A stretch of 64,000 nucleotides of DNA from Streptomyces cupreus (GTDB lineage: Bacteria; Actinomycetota; Actinomycetes; Streptomycetales; Streptomycetaceae). A program made the translations under genes and the position numbers. The stretch lies in assembly GCF_014257025.1 (NCBI RefSeq), contig NZ_JACMSF010000021.1:1-64000 (forward strand). The letters are read 5' to 3'. Below, in pieces: positions 34,427 to 43,035 of this stretch. The notes beneath the pieces were generated by a model. The model worked only from the letters and a program-made list of their open reading frames with translations, was not told where the DNA came from and did not search any database. Positions within the stretch are counted from its first letter, which is position 1. Every line of letters starts with the position of its first letter.

Positions 34427-35632
34427 ATGAGTGAAGCGGCGGAGACGACACAGCAGGGCGCACGGCCATCGGAGCGAGTCCCGAACGCGGAACGACGCAA
34501 GCGCCTCAGAGAGCGGCGCATCAGGGCGTCCAGGAGCGCGGAGCGCATGCTGGGGCGCGCGGGCGGCCTGCGCACACTCCGCGAGCGGCTCGCGCTCCTG
34601 GAGCAGGCGGGAGACGTGTACGACCTGGACGAACCGGCCGACATGTACGGCGACGGCGTCGTCGAGGCCCTGGAGGACAAGGTCGCCGGGCTGCTCGGCA
34701 AGGAGGCCGCCGCGTTCTTCCCGACCGGCACCATGGCCCAGCAGGTGGCTCTGCGCTGCTGGGCGGGCCGGACCGGGAACCCGACCGTCGCCCTGCACGC
34801 GCTGGCCCACCCCGAGGTGCATGAACGCCACGCCTTCAGCCAGGTCAGCGGATTGCGCCCGGTCAGGGTGACGAGCGAGCCGCGGCTGCCGACGGCCGAC
34901 GAGGTGCGCGGCCTCGATGAGCCCTTCGGGGCCCTGATGCTGGAACTGCCACTGAGGGACGCCGGCTTCGTGCTGCCGTCCTGGGAGGAGCTCACCGAGG
35001 TCGTGGAGGTGGCGCGGGAGCGCGAGGCGGTGGTGCACTTCGACGGCGCGCGCCTGTGGGAGTCCACCGTCCACTTCGAGCGCCCCCTGGACGAGATAGC
35101 GGACCTCGCCGACAGCGTCTACGTCTCGTTCTACAAGTCCCTCGACGGCTACGGCGGCGCCGCGGTCGCGGGCCCCAGGACGCTCATCGATGAGATGAAG
35201 ACCTGGCGGCACCGGTACGGCGGCACCGTCTTCCAGCAGTTCCCGACCGCGCTGTCGGCCCTCATCGGCCTGGAGCGGGAGCTGCCCCGGCTGCCCGACT
35301 ACGTGCGGCACGCGCGCGTGGTGGCCGGCGCCCTGCGCGACGGCTTCGCGGCGGCCGGCGTGCCCTGGACCCGCGTTCACCCCGAGGAACCGCACACCAA
35401 CGAGTTCCAGCTCTGGCTGCCGTACGACGCCGATGACGTCGCCGAGGCGGCGGTGCGGCACGCCGAGGAGACGAAGACGCTGCTGTTCGCCCGCCCCTGG
35501 GCCGCCCCGGGACCGGGACTGGCGGTCACGGAGATCGACGTACGGGCCGTCGGCCTGAGCTGGACGGCCGAGGACGTACGCGTGGCGGTCGCGGAGTTCG
35601 TCGAGCGGCTGAAGGAGCAGATCAGCGGCTAG
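34427..35632 (+). CDS. Threonine aldolase-like (beta-eliminating lyase family) PLP enzyme
   Basis: Fold-type I PLP enzyme of the low-specificity threonine aldolase family, probably cleaving L-threonine or a related beta-hydroxy amino acid to glycine and an aldehyde. The 401-residue protein has EPADMYGDGVVEALEDKVAG and FFPTGTMAQQVALR, the aspartate of VHFDGARLWES, and the PLP lysine in YVSFYKSLDGYGGA. An N-terminal 45-residue Arg-rich extension precedes the core, which is unusual for the family. ATG 34427 has no ideal ribosome site. It is divergent from the cofactor operon. Confidence 0.82.
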   Translation: MSEAAETTQQGARPSERVPNAERRKRLRERRIRASRSAERMLGRAGGLRTLRERLALLEQAGDVYDLDEPADMYGDGVVEALEDKVAGLLGKEAAAFFPTGTMAQQVALRCWAGRTGNPTVALHALAHPEVHERHAFSQVSGLRPVRVTSEPRLPTADEVRGLDEPFGALMLELPLRDAGFVLPSWEELTEVVEVAREREAVVHFDGARLWESTVHFERPLDEIADLADSVYVSFYKSLDGYGGAAVAGPRTLIDEMKTWRHRYGGTVFQQFPTALSALIGLERELPRLPDYVRHARVVAGALRDGFAAAGVPWTRVHPEEPHTNEFQLWLPYDADDVAEAAVRHAEETKTLLFARPWAAPGPGLAVTEIDVRAVGLSWTAEDVRVAVAEFVERLKEQISG

Positions 35633-35763
35633 GCCGGAGCCGTCGGCCCAGGGACCGGCGCAGCCTGCCTCCCACCGGGCGCCCGGCGAGAACGGCCCGG
35701 AAGCGGCGCTCGTCGCGCCAGGCCCGGGACGGCGCTGTCAGTGGCGCGGTGCACCATGAGGCC

Positions 35764-36870
35764 ATGAGCCTGAGCATCGACATCGCGGGGCTGCGGCCGG
35801 AGAGGGTCGCCGTCGTGCCCTCGCCCCTGGCCGAGCTCGGCATGGCGCTGCACGCGCTGTCCGAGCCGGGGCATCACCCGGGCCTGCAGGGCTGGGCCAC
35901 GAGCGTGACCGCGGGGCTCGACCCGCATCTGGCCGACCGGATGTGCGAGGCCGACTTCCTGTGGCGTACGACCTTCTCGGACGTGTTCCTGCCCTTCGCC
36001 GGAATCCCCGGCGGGCCCACCCTCCCGGGCGCCACCCTCGCCGAGGAACTGGACCTGCTGGACAAGCTGACGGACGAGCAGTTCGTGGACGCCGCCCTGG
36101 AGTTCACCTGCGCGCTGCCGTACGCCACCCAGGGCCCCGCCGTGCTCGCCGACGCCGAACTGCGCCGCCGCGCCCTGGAACTGGCCGCCGCGCGCGGGCC
36201 GCAGCAACTACGGTTCAGCAAGCGGCTGCTGGAGGATCCACCGCGGATCCGGGCCTGGCTGCGGCAGTTCCTGGAGGACTGCGACGAGGCGTTCTTCGCG
36301 GACGTCTGGCACCGGCTGCACCACCAACTCGCCGCCGACGCCCGGCACAAGACCGACCTGCTGCGGCACAAGGGGCTCGCCGAGGCGCTGACCTCGGTGT
36401 CCGCGGCGGTCACGCTCGACGAGGACGGCGGCCGGATCACCATCGACAAGCTGCGCCAGGGCCACACCGTCATCCGCGACCGCAGCCTGCTGCTCGTGCC
36501 GACGAGCCTCGGCCGGCCACATCTGATGGTGCTGCACCGGCACGGCTGGCAGCCGGTCCTGCACTACCCGGCCGGCTCCCCCGAGCTCACCGCGCCGCCC
36601 TCGGTCGACCAGCTCGTCCTGCGCATGACCGCGCTGTCCCACCCGGTGCGCATGCAGCTGTGCCGCAACCTCGCCCGCAGCACCTACACCACGAGCGAGC
36701 TCGTACAGATCCACGGCATGACCGCGCCCGAGATATCCCGGCACCTGGGCGTGCTGAAGAAGGCGGGCCTGATCACCACCCGCCGACGCGGTCGGTACGT
36801 CCTGCACCAGCTGGACGTCACGGCGGTGGCCCGGCTCGGCGGCGACTTCCTGGAGGCGCTGCTGCGCTGA
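35764..36870 (+). CDS. ArsR-type winged-helix regulator with a large N-terminal domain (DUF5937-like)
   Basis: A 368-residue regulator. The first ~280 residues form a helical domain seen in Streptomyces regulators, with RPERVAVVPSPLAELGMALH and DEAFFADVWHRLHHQLA. The C-terminus is an ArsR winged helix: LSHPVRMQLCRNLARSTYTT, recognition part MTAPEISRHLGVLKKAGLI, and wing TTRRRGRYVLHQLD. There is no obvious metal-binding cysteine pair, so metal sensing is unlikely. It starts at ATG 35764 (MSLSIDIAGLRPERV) and converges on the response regulator gene, 10 bases apart. Target genes are not evident. Confidence 0.8.
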   Translation: MSLSIDIAGLRPERVAVVPSPLAELGMALHALSEPGHHPGLQGWATSVTAGLDPHLADRMCEADFLWRTTFSDVFLPFAGIPGGPTLPGATLAEELDLLDKLTDEQFVDAALEFTCALPYATQGPAVLADAELRRRALELAAARGPQQLRFSKRLLEDPPRIRAWLRQFLEDCDEAFFADVWHRLHHQLAADARHKTDLLRHKGLAEALTSVSAAVTLDEDGGRITIDKLRQGHTVIRDRSLLLVPTSLGRPHLMVLHRHGWQPVLHYPAGSPELTAPPSVDQLVLRMTALSHPVRMQLCRNLARSTYTTSELVQIHGMTAPEISRHLGVLKKAGLITTRRRGRYVLHQLDVTAVARLGGDFLEALLR

Positions 36871-36880
36871 CCGGCCCCGC

Positions 36881-37552
36881 TCAGCCCTGTCCGCCGGCCC
36901 GCACCAGTCCCGTCTCGTAGGCCAGGACCACCACCTGCACCCGGTCCCGCAGCCCGAGCTTGGTCAGGATGCGGCCCACATGCGTCTTGACGGTCGCCTC
37001 CGACAGGACCAGCCGGGCCGCGATCTCGCCGTTGGACAGCCCCTGGGCGACCAGCACCATGACCTCGCGCTCGCGGTCGGTGAGCCGGTCCAGCTCCTTG
37101 TGCTGCGGCTCCTTGCCGGTGCTGGGCAGCATCGGCGCGAAGCGGTCCAGCAGCCGGCGTGTGGTCGAGGGGGCCACCACCGCGTCGCCGCTGTGCACGG
37201 CGCGGATGGCGGCGAGCAGCTCGCCCGGCGGCACGTCCTTGAGCATGAAGCCGGAGGCACCCGCCTTCAGCCCGGAGAAGGCGTACTCGTCGAGGTCGAA
37301 GGTGGTCAGGATCAGCACCTTCGGCGGGTTCGGGTCCGAGCAGACACGGCGGGTGGTCTCCACGCCGTCCAGCTTGGGCATGCGCACGTCCATCAGCACC
37401 ACGTCGACCGCGGTCTCCCGCAGCACCTGAAGGGCCTCGACGCCGTCGCCCGCCTCCGCGACGACCTCCATGTCCGGCTGGGCGGCGAGCACCATCCGGA
37501 ACCCGGTGCGCAGCAGCACCTGGTCGTCGACGAGCATTACGCGGATCGTCAT
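36881..37552 (-). CDS. NarL/LuxR-type response regulator
   Basis: A 223-residue regulator: receiver domain with D9-D10, phosphoacceptor D55 (VVLMDVRMPK), and the conserved lysine of GFMLKDVPPGELL; C-terminal LuxR helix-turn-helix LTDREREVMVLVAQGLSNGE and ATVKTHVGRILTKLGLRDR. It lies 63 bases downstream of the histidine kinase on the same strand and is surely its partner. The regulated process is unknown. ATG 37552. Confidence 0.93.
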   Translation of the reverse strand: MTIRVMLVDDQVLLRTGFRMVLAAQPDMEVVAEAGDGVEALQVLRETAVDVVLMDVRMPKLDGVETTRRVCSDPNPPKVLILTTFDLDEYAFSGLKAGASGFMLKDVPPGELLAAIRAVHSGDAVVAPSTTRRLLDRFAPMLPSTGKEPQHKELDRLTDREREVMVLVAQGLSNGEIAARLVLSEATVKTHVGRILTKLGLRDRVQVVVLAYETGLVRAGGQG

Positions 37553-37615
37553 CGGGTCCTCTTCCGTGTCCGTCTACGGGGTCGTTACAGGTGTCAACGC
37601 GGGGCATGGCCGGCC

Positions 37616-38818
37616 TCAGTGCACGGGTTTGAGCGGCAGCAGGGCACTGATGCGGAATCCTCCGCCCGGGCGGGGGCCGGCGTCCAGGGTGCCGCCGACC
37701 ATGCCGACCCGCTCCCGCATGCCGATCAGGCCGTGGCCCTGGCCGTCGACGCCGCCTTCCTCGTACAGCTCGTGCGGGGCGCCCTTGCCGTCGTCCTCGA
37801 CGAGCAGTCCGAGACCGTCGTCGAAGTAGACGAGCCGTACGCTCGCGCCCGCGTTCGGGCCGCCGTGCTTGCGGGTGTTGGTGAGCGCCTCCTGCACGAT
37901 GCGGTAGGCGGTCAGCTCGACCCCGCTCGGCAACGGGCGCGGGGTGCCCTCGACCTTGAAGTCGACGGGCAGTCCGGAGGTGCGGCACTGCTGGATGAGC
38001 TCGTCGATCTGGTCGACGTCGGGCTGCGGGACGTACTCCCCGCTCTCCTGGTGCTCGCCGGTGCGCAGCACGCCCAGCAGGCGACGCATCTCGGCGAGGG
38101 CCTGGCGGCCGGTGGAGGAGATGGTCTCCAGGGCCTTCTTCGCCTGGTCGGGGGCGGCGTCGAGGACGTAGGCGGCGCCGTCGGCCTGGACCACCATCAC
38201 CGACACGTTGTGCGCGACCACGTCGTGCAGCTCACGCGCGATCCGGGCGCGCTCGGCGGCGACCGCGACCTTGGCCTGCGCCTCGCGCTCCTTTTCGAGC
38301 CGGGTCGCGCGCTCCTCAAGCTGCGCGAAGTAGGCCCGGCGGGTGCGTATCGAGTCGCCGAGCACCCAGGCGAGGGCGAACGGCACGGACGTGAAGATCA
38401 TGATCGCGACGGTGCCCAGCGGGCTCGACTCGTTCTCCGGCCAGCGCAGCTGGGCCAGGGGCGCCGCGCACAGGCCGACGCCCAGGGCCAGCCTGGAGGC
38501 CCAGCGGGCACCGGTCGCGGCCACCGTGTAGGTGATCACCAGCATCGCGAAGTCGGCCGGCATCGTCTCGACGTTCAGCACCAACTGCGCGAGGCCGAGG
38601 GCGAGGGCCAGCAGCAGCATCCTCTCCGGCATGCGCCGGCGCAGCGCGACCACCAGGCTCAGCAACAGGGCGACCGGAACGGAGAGCACGGGGGCGTCGG
38701 CCCGCTCCGCTTCCTGCTGCACGGTCACGGCTGCCACCGAGATACCGAACAGGAAGACGGCCCAGCCGCTGTCGACCCATGTCGGGTGCCTGCGGAGGAA
38801 GTCATAAAGGCGCTGCAC
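37616..38818 (-). CDS. Histidine kinase of the NarX/DesK type
   Basis: A 400-residue membrane kinase. The N-terminus has several hydrophobic helices (WAVFLFGISVAAVTV, SVPVALLLSLVVAL, LLLALALGLAQLVL, FAMLVITYTVAAT and one near IMIFTSVPFALAW) with no large external sensor, so it may sense within the membrane. H198 lies in the HisKA_3 motif RARIARELHDVVAHNVSVMV; the ATPase part has ALTNTRKHG and VEDDGKG and GHGLIGMRERV. It begins at ATG 38818. Pairs with the downstream response regulator. Confidence 0.92.
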   Translation of the reverse strand: MQRLYDFLRRHPTWVDSGWAVFLFGISVAAVTVQQEAERADAPVLSVPVALLLSLVVALRRRMPERMLLLALALGLAQLVLNVETMPADFAMLVITYTVAATGARWASRLALGVGLCAAPLAQLRWPENESSPLGTVAIMIFTSVPFALAWVLGDSIRTRRAYFAQLEERATRLEKEREAQAKVAVAAERARIARELHDVVAHNVSVMVVQADGAAYVLDAAPDQAKKALETISSTGRQALAEMRRLLGVLRTGEHQESGEYVPQPDVDQIDELIQQCRTSGLPVDFKVEGTPRPLPSGVELTAYRIVQEALTNTRKHGGPNAGASVRLVYFDDGLGLLVEDDGKGAPHELYEEGGVDGQGHGLIGMRERVGMVGGTLDAGPRPGGGFRISALLPLKPVH

Positions 38819-38930
38819 GTAACCCAGCGTAGGGAAGCGTGACGTGTGCAGGGGTCAACCGGAGGACCGATCCGCGGCGGGCGCGCGTACTCCGCAAGGT
38901 GGAGGCCCCGCTCTCCTGTGCGCTTAGCCT

Positions 38931-39989
38931 GTGCGTGTGACGCGAGACGCTGGCGAGGAATGGCGGGGGTGGCGGGCGGCGGCTCAGGAGGCGCTGTACG
39001 GACCGCACGGCTTCTATCGCAGGCCGGAGGGCCCGGCCGGGCACTTCCGTACGTCCGTGCACGCCTCGCCGCTGTTCGCCGAGGCGGTGGCCCGGCTGCT
39101 GTGCCGGGTCGACGAGGCGCTCGGCCGGCCCTCCTCGCTCGACTTCGTCGACATGGCCGCGGGCCGCGGCGAACTCGTCACCGCCGTTCTCGCCGCGCTC
39201 CCCTCCGACGTGGCCGCCCGCGCGCGCGGGTACGCCGTCGAGCTCGCCGATCGCCCGCCCGTTCTCGATCACCGGATCGAGTGGCTGCCGCAGCCGCCAA
39301 GGACCATCACGGGCCTGCTGTTCGCCAACGAGTGGCTGGACAACGTCCCCGTCGAGATCGCCGAGGTCGACGCCGAGGGCGTACCGCGCAGGGTCCTCGT
39401 ACGGCGCGACGGGACCGAGCGGCTCGGCGAACCGGTCGCCGGCGCGGAGGCCGAGTGGCTCGCGCGGTGGTGGCCGCTGCCACCGGAGGAGGGGCTGCGC
39501 GCCGAGATCGGGCTGCCCCGGGACGAGGCCTGGGCGGGGGCGGTCGGGGCCGTCGAGCGGGGGCTCGCGGTGGCCGTCGACTACGCGCACACGGCGGATG
39601 CGCGCCCCTTGTTCGGGACGCTGACCGGATTCCGGGAGGGGCGCGAGACGGCGCCTGTGCCGGACGGGTCGTGCGATGTCACGGCGCATGTGGCGCTGGA
39701 TGCGTGTGCGCGGGCGGGCGCAACGGCGCGCGTGGTGCCGACCGCGCGCCTGCTTGTGCAGCGCGACGCCCTGCGCGCCCTGGGCATCGCAGGCGCGCGC
39801 CCCCCGCTCGCGCTCGCGACCACCCAACCCGCCGCCTACGTACGCGCCCTCGCGACCGCCGGCGAGGCCGCCGAGCTCACCGCACCGGGCGGCCTCGGCG
39901 ACTTCGGCTGGCTGCTCCAGCCCGTCGGCATCCCGGACCCGGCGCTCGGCGGCCTACTTGTCGATGTCCCCGACCACGAAGAACAGTGA
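38931..39989 (+). CDS. SAM-dependent methyltransferase of the MidA/NDUFAF7 family
   Basis: A 352-residue member of the family that includes human NDUFAF7, which dimethylates an arginine of the complex I 49-kDa subunit. Visible features: RTSVHASPLFAEAVARLL at the N-terminus, the SAM motif FVDMAAGRGELVTAVL, the conserved GLLFANEWLDNVPVE, and VVPTARLLVQRDALRALG. It starts at GTG 38931 (or 38937). There is no ribosome site, and TTAGCCT lies directly upstream, so a leaderless message is plausible. Its 3' end overlaps by 36 bases with an orphan nuoD on the opposite strand, whose product is the expected substrate class. Confidence 0.85.
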   Translation: MRVTRDAGEEWRGWRAAAQEALYGPHGFYRRPEGPAGHFRTSVHASPLFAEAVARLLCRVDEALGRPSSLDFVDMAAGRGELVTAVLAALPSDVAARARGYAVELADRPPVLDHRIEWLPQPPRTITGLLFANEWLDNVPVEIAEVDAEGVPRRVLVRRDGTERLGEPVAGAEAEWLARWWPLPPEEGLRAEIGLPRDEAWAGAVGAVERGLAVAVDYAHTADARPLFGTLTGFREGRETAPVPDGSCDVTAHVALDACARAGATARVVPTARLLVQRDALRALGIAGARPPLALATTQPAAYVRALATAGEAAELTAPGGLGDFGWLLQPVGIPDPALGGLLVDVPDHEEQ

Positions 39990-41102
39990 CCCCAAAATCG
40001 CCACCATGTCCGCCACCAGCGTGCCCGGCAGCAGCTCCACCAGCGCCTGGATGTTGTTGTACGAGGCCGAGCGCAGCTTCAGCCGGTACGGGGTCTTCTC
40101 GCCCTTGCTGACCAGGTAGTAGCCGTTGATGCCGAGCGGGTTCTCGGTCCACGCGTACGTGTGCCCCTCGGGTGCCTTCAGGACCTTGGGCAGGCGCTGG
40201 TTGATCGGACCGGGCGCAAGCTCCGCGAGCCGGTCGAGGCAGGCGTCGGCGAGATCGAGGGAGTTGTGGGTCTGCTCAAGGAGGCACTCGAAGCGGGCCA
40301 GGCAGTCGCCCTCCTCGCGGGTGACCACCTTGAGCGTGTCCTGGAGCTCCCCGTACGCGAGGTAGGGCTCGTCGCGGCGCAGGTCGAAGTCCACGCCCGA
40401 GGCGCGCGCGATCGGCCCGCTCACGCCGTACGCGTGCACGGTCTCCGGCGCCAGGGCGCCCACGCCCCGCGTGCGCCCCCGGAAGATCTCGTTGCCGAGG
40501 ACCAGGTCGTCGAACCGGTCCATACGGGAGCGCACATCGGCGACGGTGGCACGCGCGCGCGTGGTCCATCCCGCGGGCAGGTCCTCCTTCAGGCCTCCGA
40601 CCCGGTTGAACATGTAGTGCATCCGCCCACCGGAGACCTCCTCCATCACATGCTGGAGCTCCTCGCGCTCCGTGAAGGCGTAGAAGATCGGTGTGATCCC
40701 GCCCAGCTCCAGCGGGTACGAGCCCAGGAACATCAGGTGGTTGAGCACCCGGTTGAGCTCCGCGAGCAGAGTCCGCGTCCACACGGCCCGCTCGGGGACC
40801 TCCATGCCGAGCATGCGCTCGACGGCCAGGACGACGCCCAGCTCGTTGGAGAAGGCCGACAGCCAGTCGTGGCGGTTGGCGAGCATGATGATCTGGCGGT
40901 AGTCGCGCGCCTCGAAGAGCTTCTCGGCGCCGCGGTGCATGTAGCCGATCACCGGCTCGGCGCTGGTGATGCGTTCGCCGTCCAGGACGAGCCGCAGGCG
41001 CAGCACGCCGTGCGTGGACGGGTGCTGGGGTCCGATGTTGAGCACCATGTCGGTGCTCTCCGCGGCTCCGCCGATACCGACCGTGGTCTGCGTCGTAGGC
41101 AT
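39954..41102 (-). CDS. NADH-quinone oxidoreductase subunit D homologue (orphan copy)
   Basis: A NuoD/49-kDa subunit homologue of 382 residues, which forms part of the quinone site of complex I. It has the family motifs LNIGPQHPSTHGVLRL, RGAEKLFEARDYRQ, LANRHDWLSAF, a NiFe-hydrogenase-like fold, and the C-terminal SLFFVVGDIDK. No other nuo gene is adjacent, so this is the stand-alone second copy known in Streptomyces rather than the main operon copy. ATG 41102 has GGGGAGA upstream. Divergent from the PH-domain pair; convergent and overlapping with the MidA-family methyltransferase. Confidence 0.92.
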   Translation of the reverse strand: MPTTQTTVGIGGAAESTDMVLNIGPQHPSTHGVLRLRLVLDGERITSAEPVIGYMHRGAEKLFEARDYRQIIMLANRHDWLSAFSNELGVVLAVERMLGMEVPERAVWTRTLLAELNRVLNHLMFLGSYPLELGGITPIFYAFTEREELQHVMEEVSGGRMHYMFNRVGGLKEDLPAGWTTRARATVADVRSRMDRFDDLVLGNEIFRGRTRGVGALAPETVHAYGVSGPIARASGVDFDLRRDEPYLAYGELQDTLKVVTREEGDCLARFECLLEQTHNSLDLADACLDRLAELAPGPINQRLPKVLKAPEGHTYAWTENPLGINGYYLVSKGEKTPYRLKLRSASYNNIQALVELLPGTLVADMVAILGSLFFVVGDIDK

Positions 41103-41133
41103 GGACACAGTCTCCCCTACGTAGGCTGACCAT

Positions 41134-41661
41134 ATGGAGACGGGGAGCCAGGAAAACACGGCGCATAACGGGCGAACGGGGGCCGCTTCAGCGGGGCACG
41201 AGCCGGTGTGGACCGGGCTGCCGCCGGGGCTGCTGCGGATGCGGCGGCTGTTGCTGGTGGTCTGGCTGGGACTGCTGACGGTGGGCCTCGCCGTGCTGCT
41301 GGGCCTGCTCGCCGGCCCCGTCTGGGCCACCTTCGCGCTGCTGCCCCTCGCTGTCGCGGTGTGGGGCTGGGTGATGCTCGGCCGCAACTGGCGCTCCTGG
41401 CGCTACGCCGAGCGCGCCGACGACCTGCTGATCAGCCGGGGCGTGCTGTGGCGCGAGGAGACGGTCGTGCCGTACGGGCGCATGCAGCTGGTGGAGGTCA
41501 CCTCCGGGCCCGTCGAGCGGCACTTCGGTCTTGCCAGCGTGCAGCTGCACACCGCGGCCGCGGCGACCGACGCGACCATCCCCGGCCTCGACCCGGCCGA
41601 GGCGGAACGGCTGCGCGACCGGCTCACCGAGCTCGGCGAGGCCCGATCGGCGGGGCTGTGA
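41134..41661 (+). CDS. Small bPH2 (DUF304) membrane protein
   Basis: A 175-residue protein with two adjacent transmembrane helices (LLLVVWLGLLTVGLAVLLG and VWATFALLPLAVAVWGWVML) and then a bacterial PH (bPH2, YdbS-like) domain (DLLISRGVLWREETVVPYGR, LASVQLHTAAAATDATIPG). It is the YdbS-type partner of the next gene, which it overlaps by 4 bases (GTGA). ATG 41134 gives METGSQENTAH. Divergent from nuoD by 31 bases. Role unknown. Confidence 0.88.
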   Translation: METGSQENTAHNGRTGAASAGHEPVWTGLPPGLLRMRRLLLVVWLGLLTVGLAVLLGLLAGPVWATFALLPLAVAVWGWVMLGRNWRSWRYAERADDLLISRGVLWREETVVPYGRMQLVEVTSGPVERHFGLASVQLHTAAAATDATIPGLDPAEAERLRDRLTELGEARSAGL

Positions 41662-43007
41662 CGGCCCCGGGCGTCGACGACGCCGTACGGGAGAAGCCGC
41701 CCGTCCTGGAGCGGCGGTTGCATCCCGTGACGCCGCTCAGGCGGGCGTGGGCGCCGGTGGCCGTGGTGATCGGGTGGGCGGTGCACGACCCCGACCAGAC
41801 GCAGCGCCAGCTGACCCGGCTGACCACGACCACGCTGCTGCTCGCGATAGCCGTCGCCGTTCCCGCGGCCGCCCTGTACGGCTTCCTCACCTGGTGGTTC
41901 ACGCACTTCGCGGTGACCGACAGCGAACTGCGCATCCGTACCGGTCTGGTGTTCCGGCGCACCGCGCACATCAGGCTGGAACGCATCCAGGCCATCGACG
42001 TCAGCCAGCCGCTCCTCGCGCGCGTGGCGGGCGTCGCCAAGCTCAAACTCGACGTCGTCGGGACGGACAAGAAGGACGAGCTCGCCTTCCTGGGAGCGGA
42101 GGAGGCGCGTGCGCTGCGCGCGGAACTCCTCGCGCGCGCCGCCGGATTCGCGCCCGAGACGGCGCACGAAGTCGGCGAAGCTCCGGCGCGCGAGTTGCTG
42201 CGCACACCCCCTCGCGAGCTTGCGCTCTCCCTCGTGCTGACGGGCGCCACCTGGGGCACCCTCGCCGCCGCCCTCGTCGTACCCCCGATCCTCTGGTTCG
42301 CCACCCACAGCGTGTGGACGGTCCTCGCCACCGCCCTGCCCCTGCTCGGCGCGGCGGGCGCGAGCAGCGTGGGCCGGTTCGTCGCCGAGTACGACTGGAC
42401 GGTGGCCGACTCCCCCGACGGACTGCGCATCGACCGGGGCCTGTTGGACCGCGTCCACGAGACGGTGCCGCCGGGGCGCGTGCAGACCGTACGGGTCGTG
42501 CGGCCGCTGCTGTGGCGGCGGCGCGGGTGGGTGCGGGTGGAGCTGGACGTGGCGGGGTCGTCGAACTCCCTGCTGGTGCCGGTCGCCCCGCGTGAGGTCG
42601 CCGAGGCCGTCATCGCGCGCGTGCTGCCCGGCGTGAGCGTGCCGCCGGAGTCGGCGCTGTCCCGGCCGCCGCGGCGCGCGCGGTGGTGCGTGCCGGTGTG
42701 GTGGCGGGGCTACGGCCTGGTCGTCACCGACGGGGTGTTCGCCGCGCACGAGGGGCTGCTGCGGCGCAGCCTCGCGCTGGTGCCGCACGCGAAGGTGCAG
42801 AGCGTACGGCTGGCCCAAGGGCCCTGGAAGCGCGCTCTGGGCGTCGCCGACGTCCATGTGGACACCGGGGCCAACAAGACCGTCACGGCGCGTCTGCGGG
42901 ACGCCGAGGAGGCGGCGGAGCTGCTCGGAGCCCAGGCGGAGCGGTCGCGGACGGGCCGGCGGGACGCGCTGCCGGACCGGTGGATGACAGAAGGGGCCGA
43001 CCGTTAG
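41658..43007 (+). CDS. Large bPH2 (DUF304) multi-domain membrane protein, YdbT-like
   Basis: A 449-residue protein with two bPH2-type domains visible: one after the first membrane pair (VTDSELRIRTGLVFRRTAHI) and one C-terminal (LVVTDGVFAAHEGLLRRSLA), plus an intermediate similar stretch (WTVADSPDGLRIDRGLLD). Helices occur near LLLAIAVAVPAAALYGFL and ALVVPPILWFATHSVWTVLA. It starts at GTG 41658, overlapping the small PH gene, as YdbS-YdbT pairs usually do. In Bacillus such a pair affects envelope and antibiotic resistance; here the function is only by analogy. Confidence 0.87.
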   Translation: MTAPGVDDAVREKPPVLERRLHPVTPLRRAWAPVAVVIGWAVHDPDQTQRQLTRLTTTTLLLAIAVAVPAAALYGFLTWWFTHFAVTDSELRIRTGLVFRRTAHIRLERIQAIDVSQPLLARVAGVAKLKLDVVGTDKKDELAFLGAEEARALRAELLARAAGFAPETAHEVGEAPARELLRTPPRELALSLVLTGATWGTLAAALVVPPILWFATHSVWTVLATALPLLGAAGASSVGRFVAEYDWTVADSPDGLRIDRGLLDRVHETVPPGRVQTVRVVRPLLWRRRGWVRVELDVAGSSNSLLVPVAPREVAEAVIARVLPGVSVPPESALSRPPRRARWCVPVWWRGYGLVVTDGVFAAHEGLLRRSLALVPHAKVQSVRLAQGPWKRALGVADVHVDTGANKTVTARLRDAEEAAELLGAQAERSRTGRRDALPDRWMTEGADR

Positions 43008-43035
43008 GCCAACCCCTTGTCGAGTGTTCCCGGCG

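Noticed and set aside
36871..36880. The ArsR-like gene and the two-component genes as one regulatory unit
   Set aside because: They converge and merely end next to each other; there is no shared promoter or other link.
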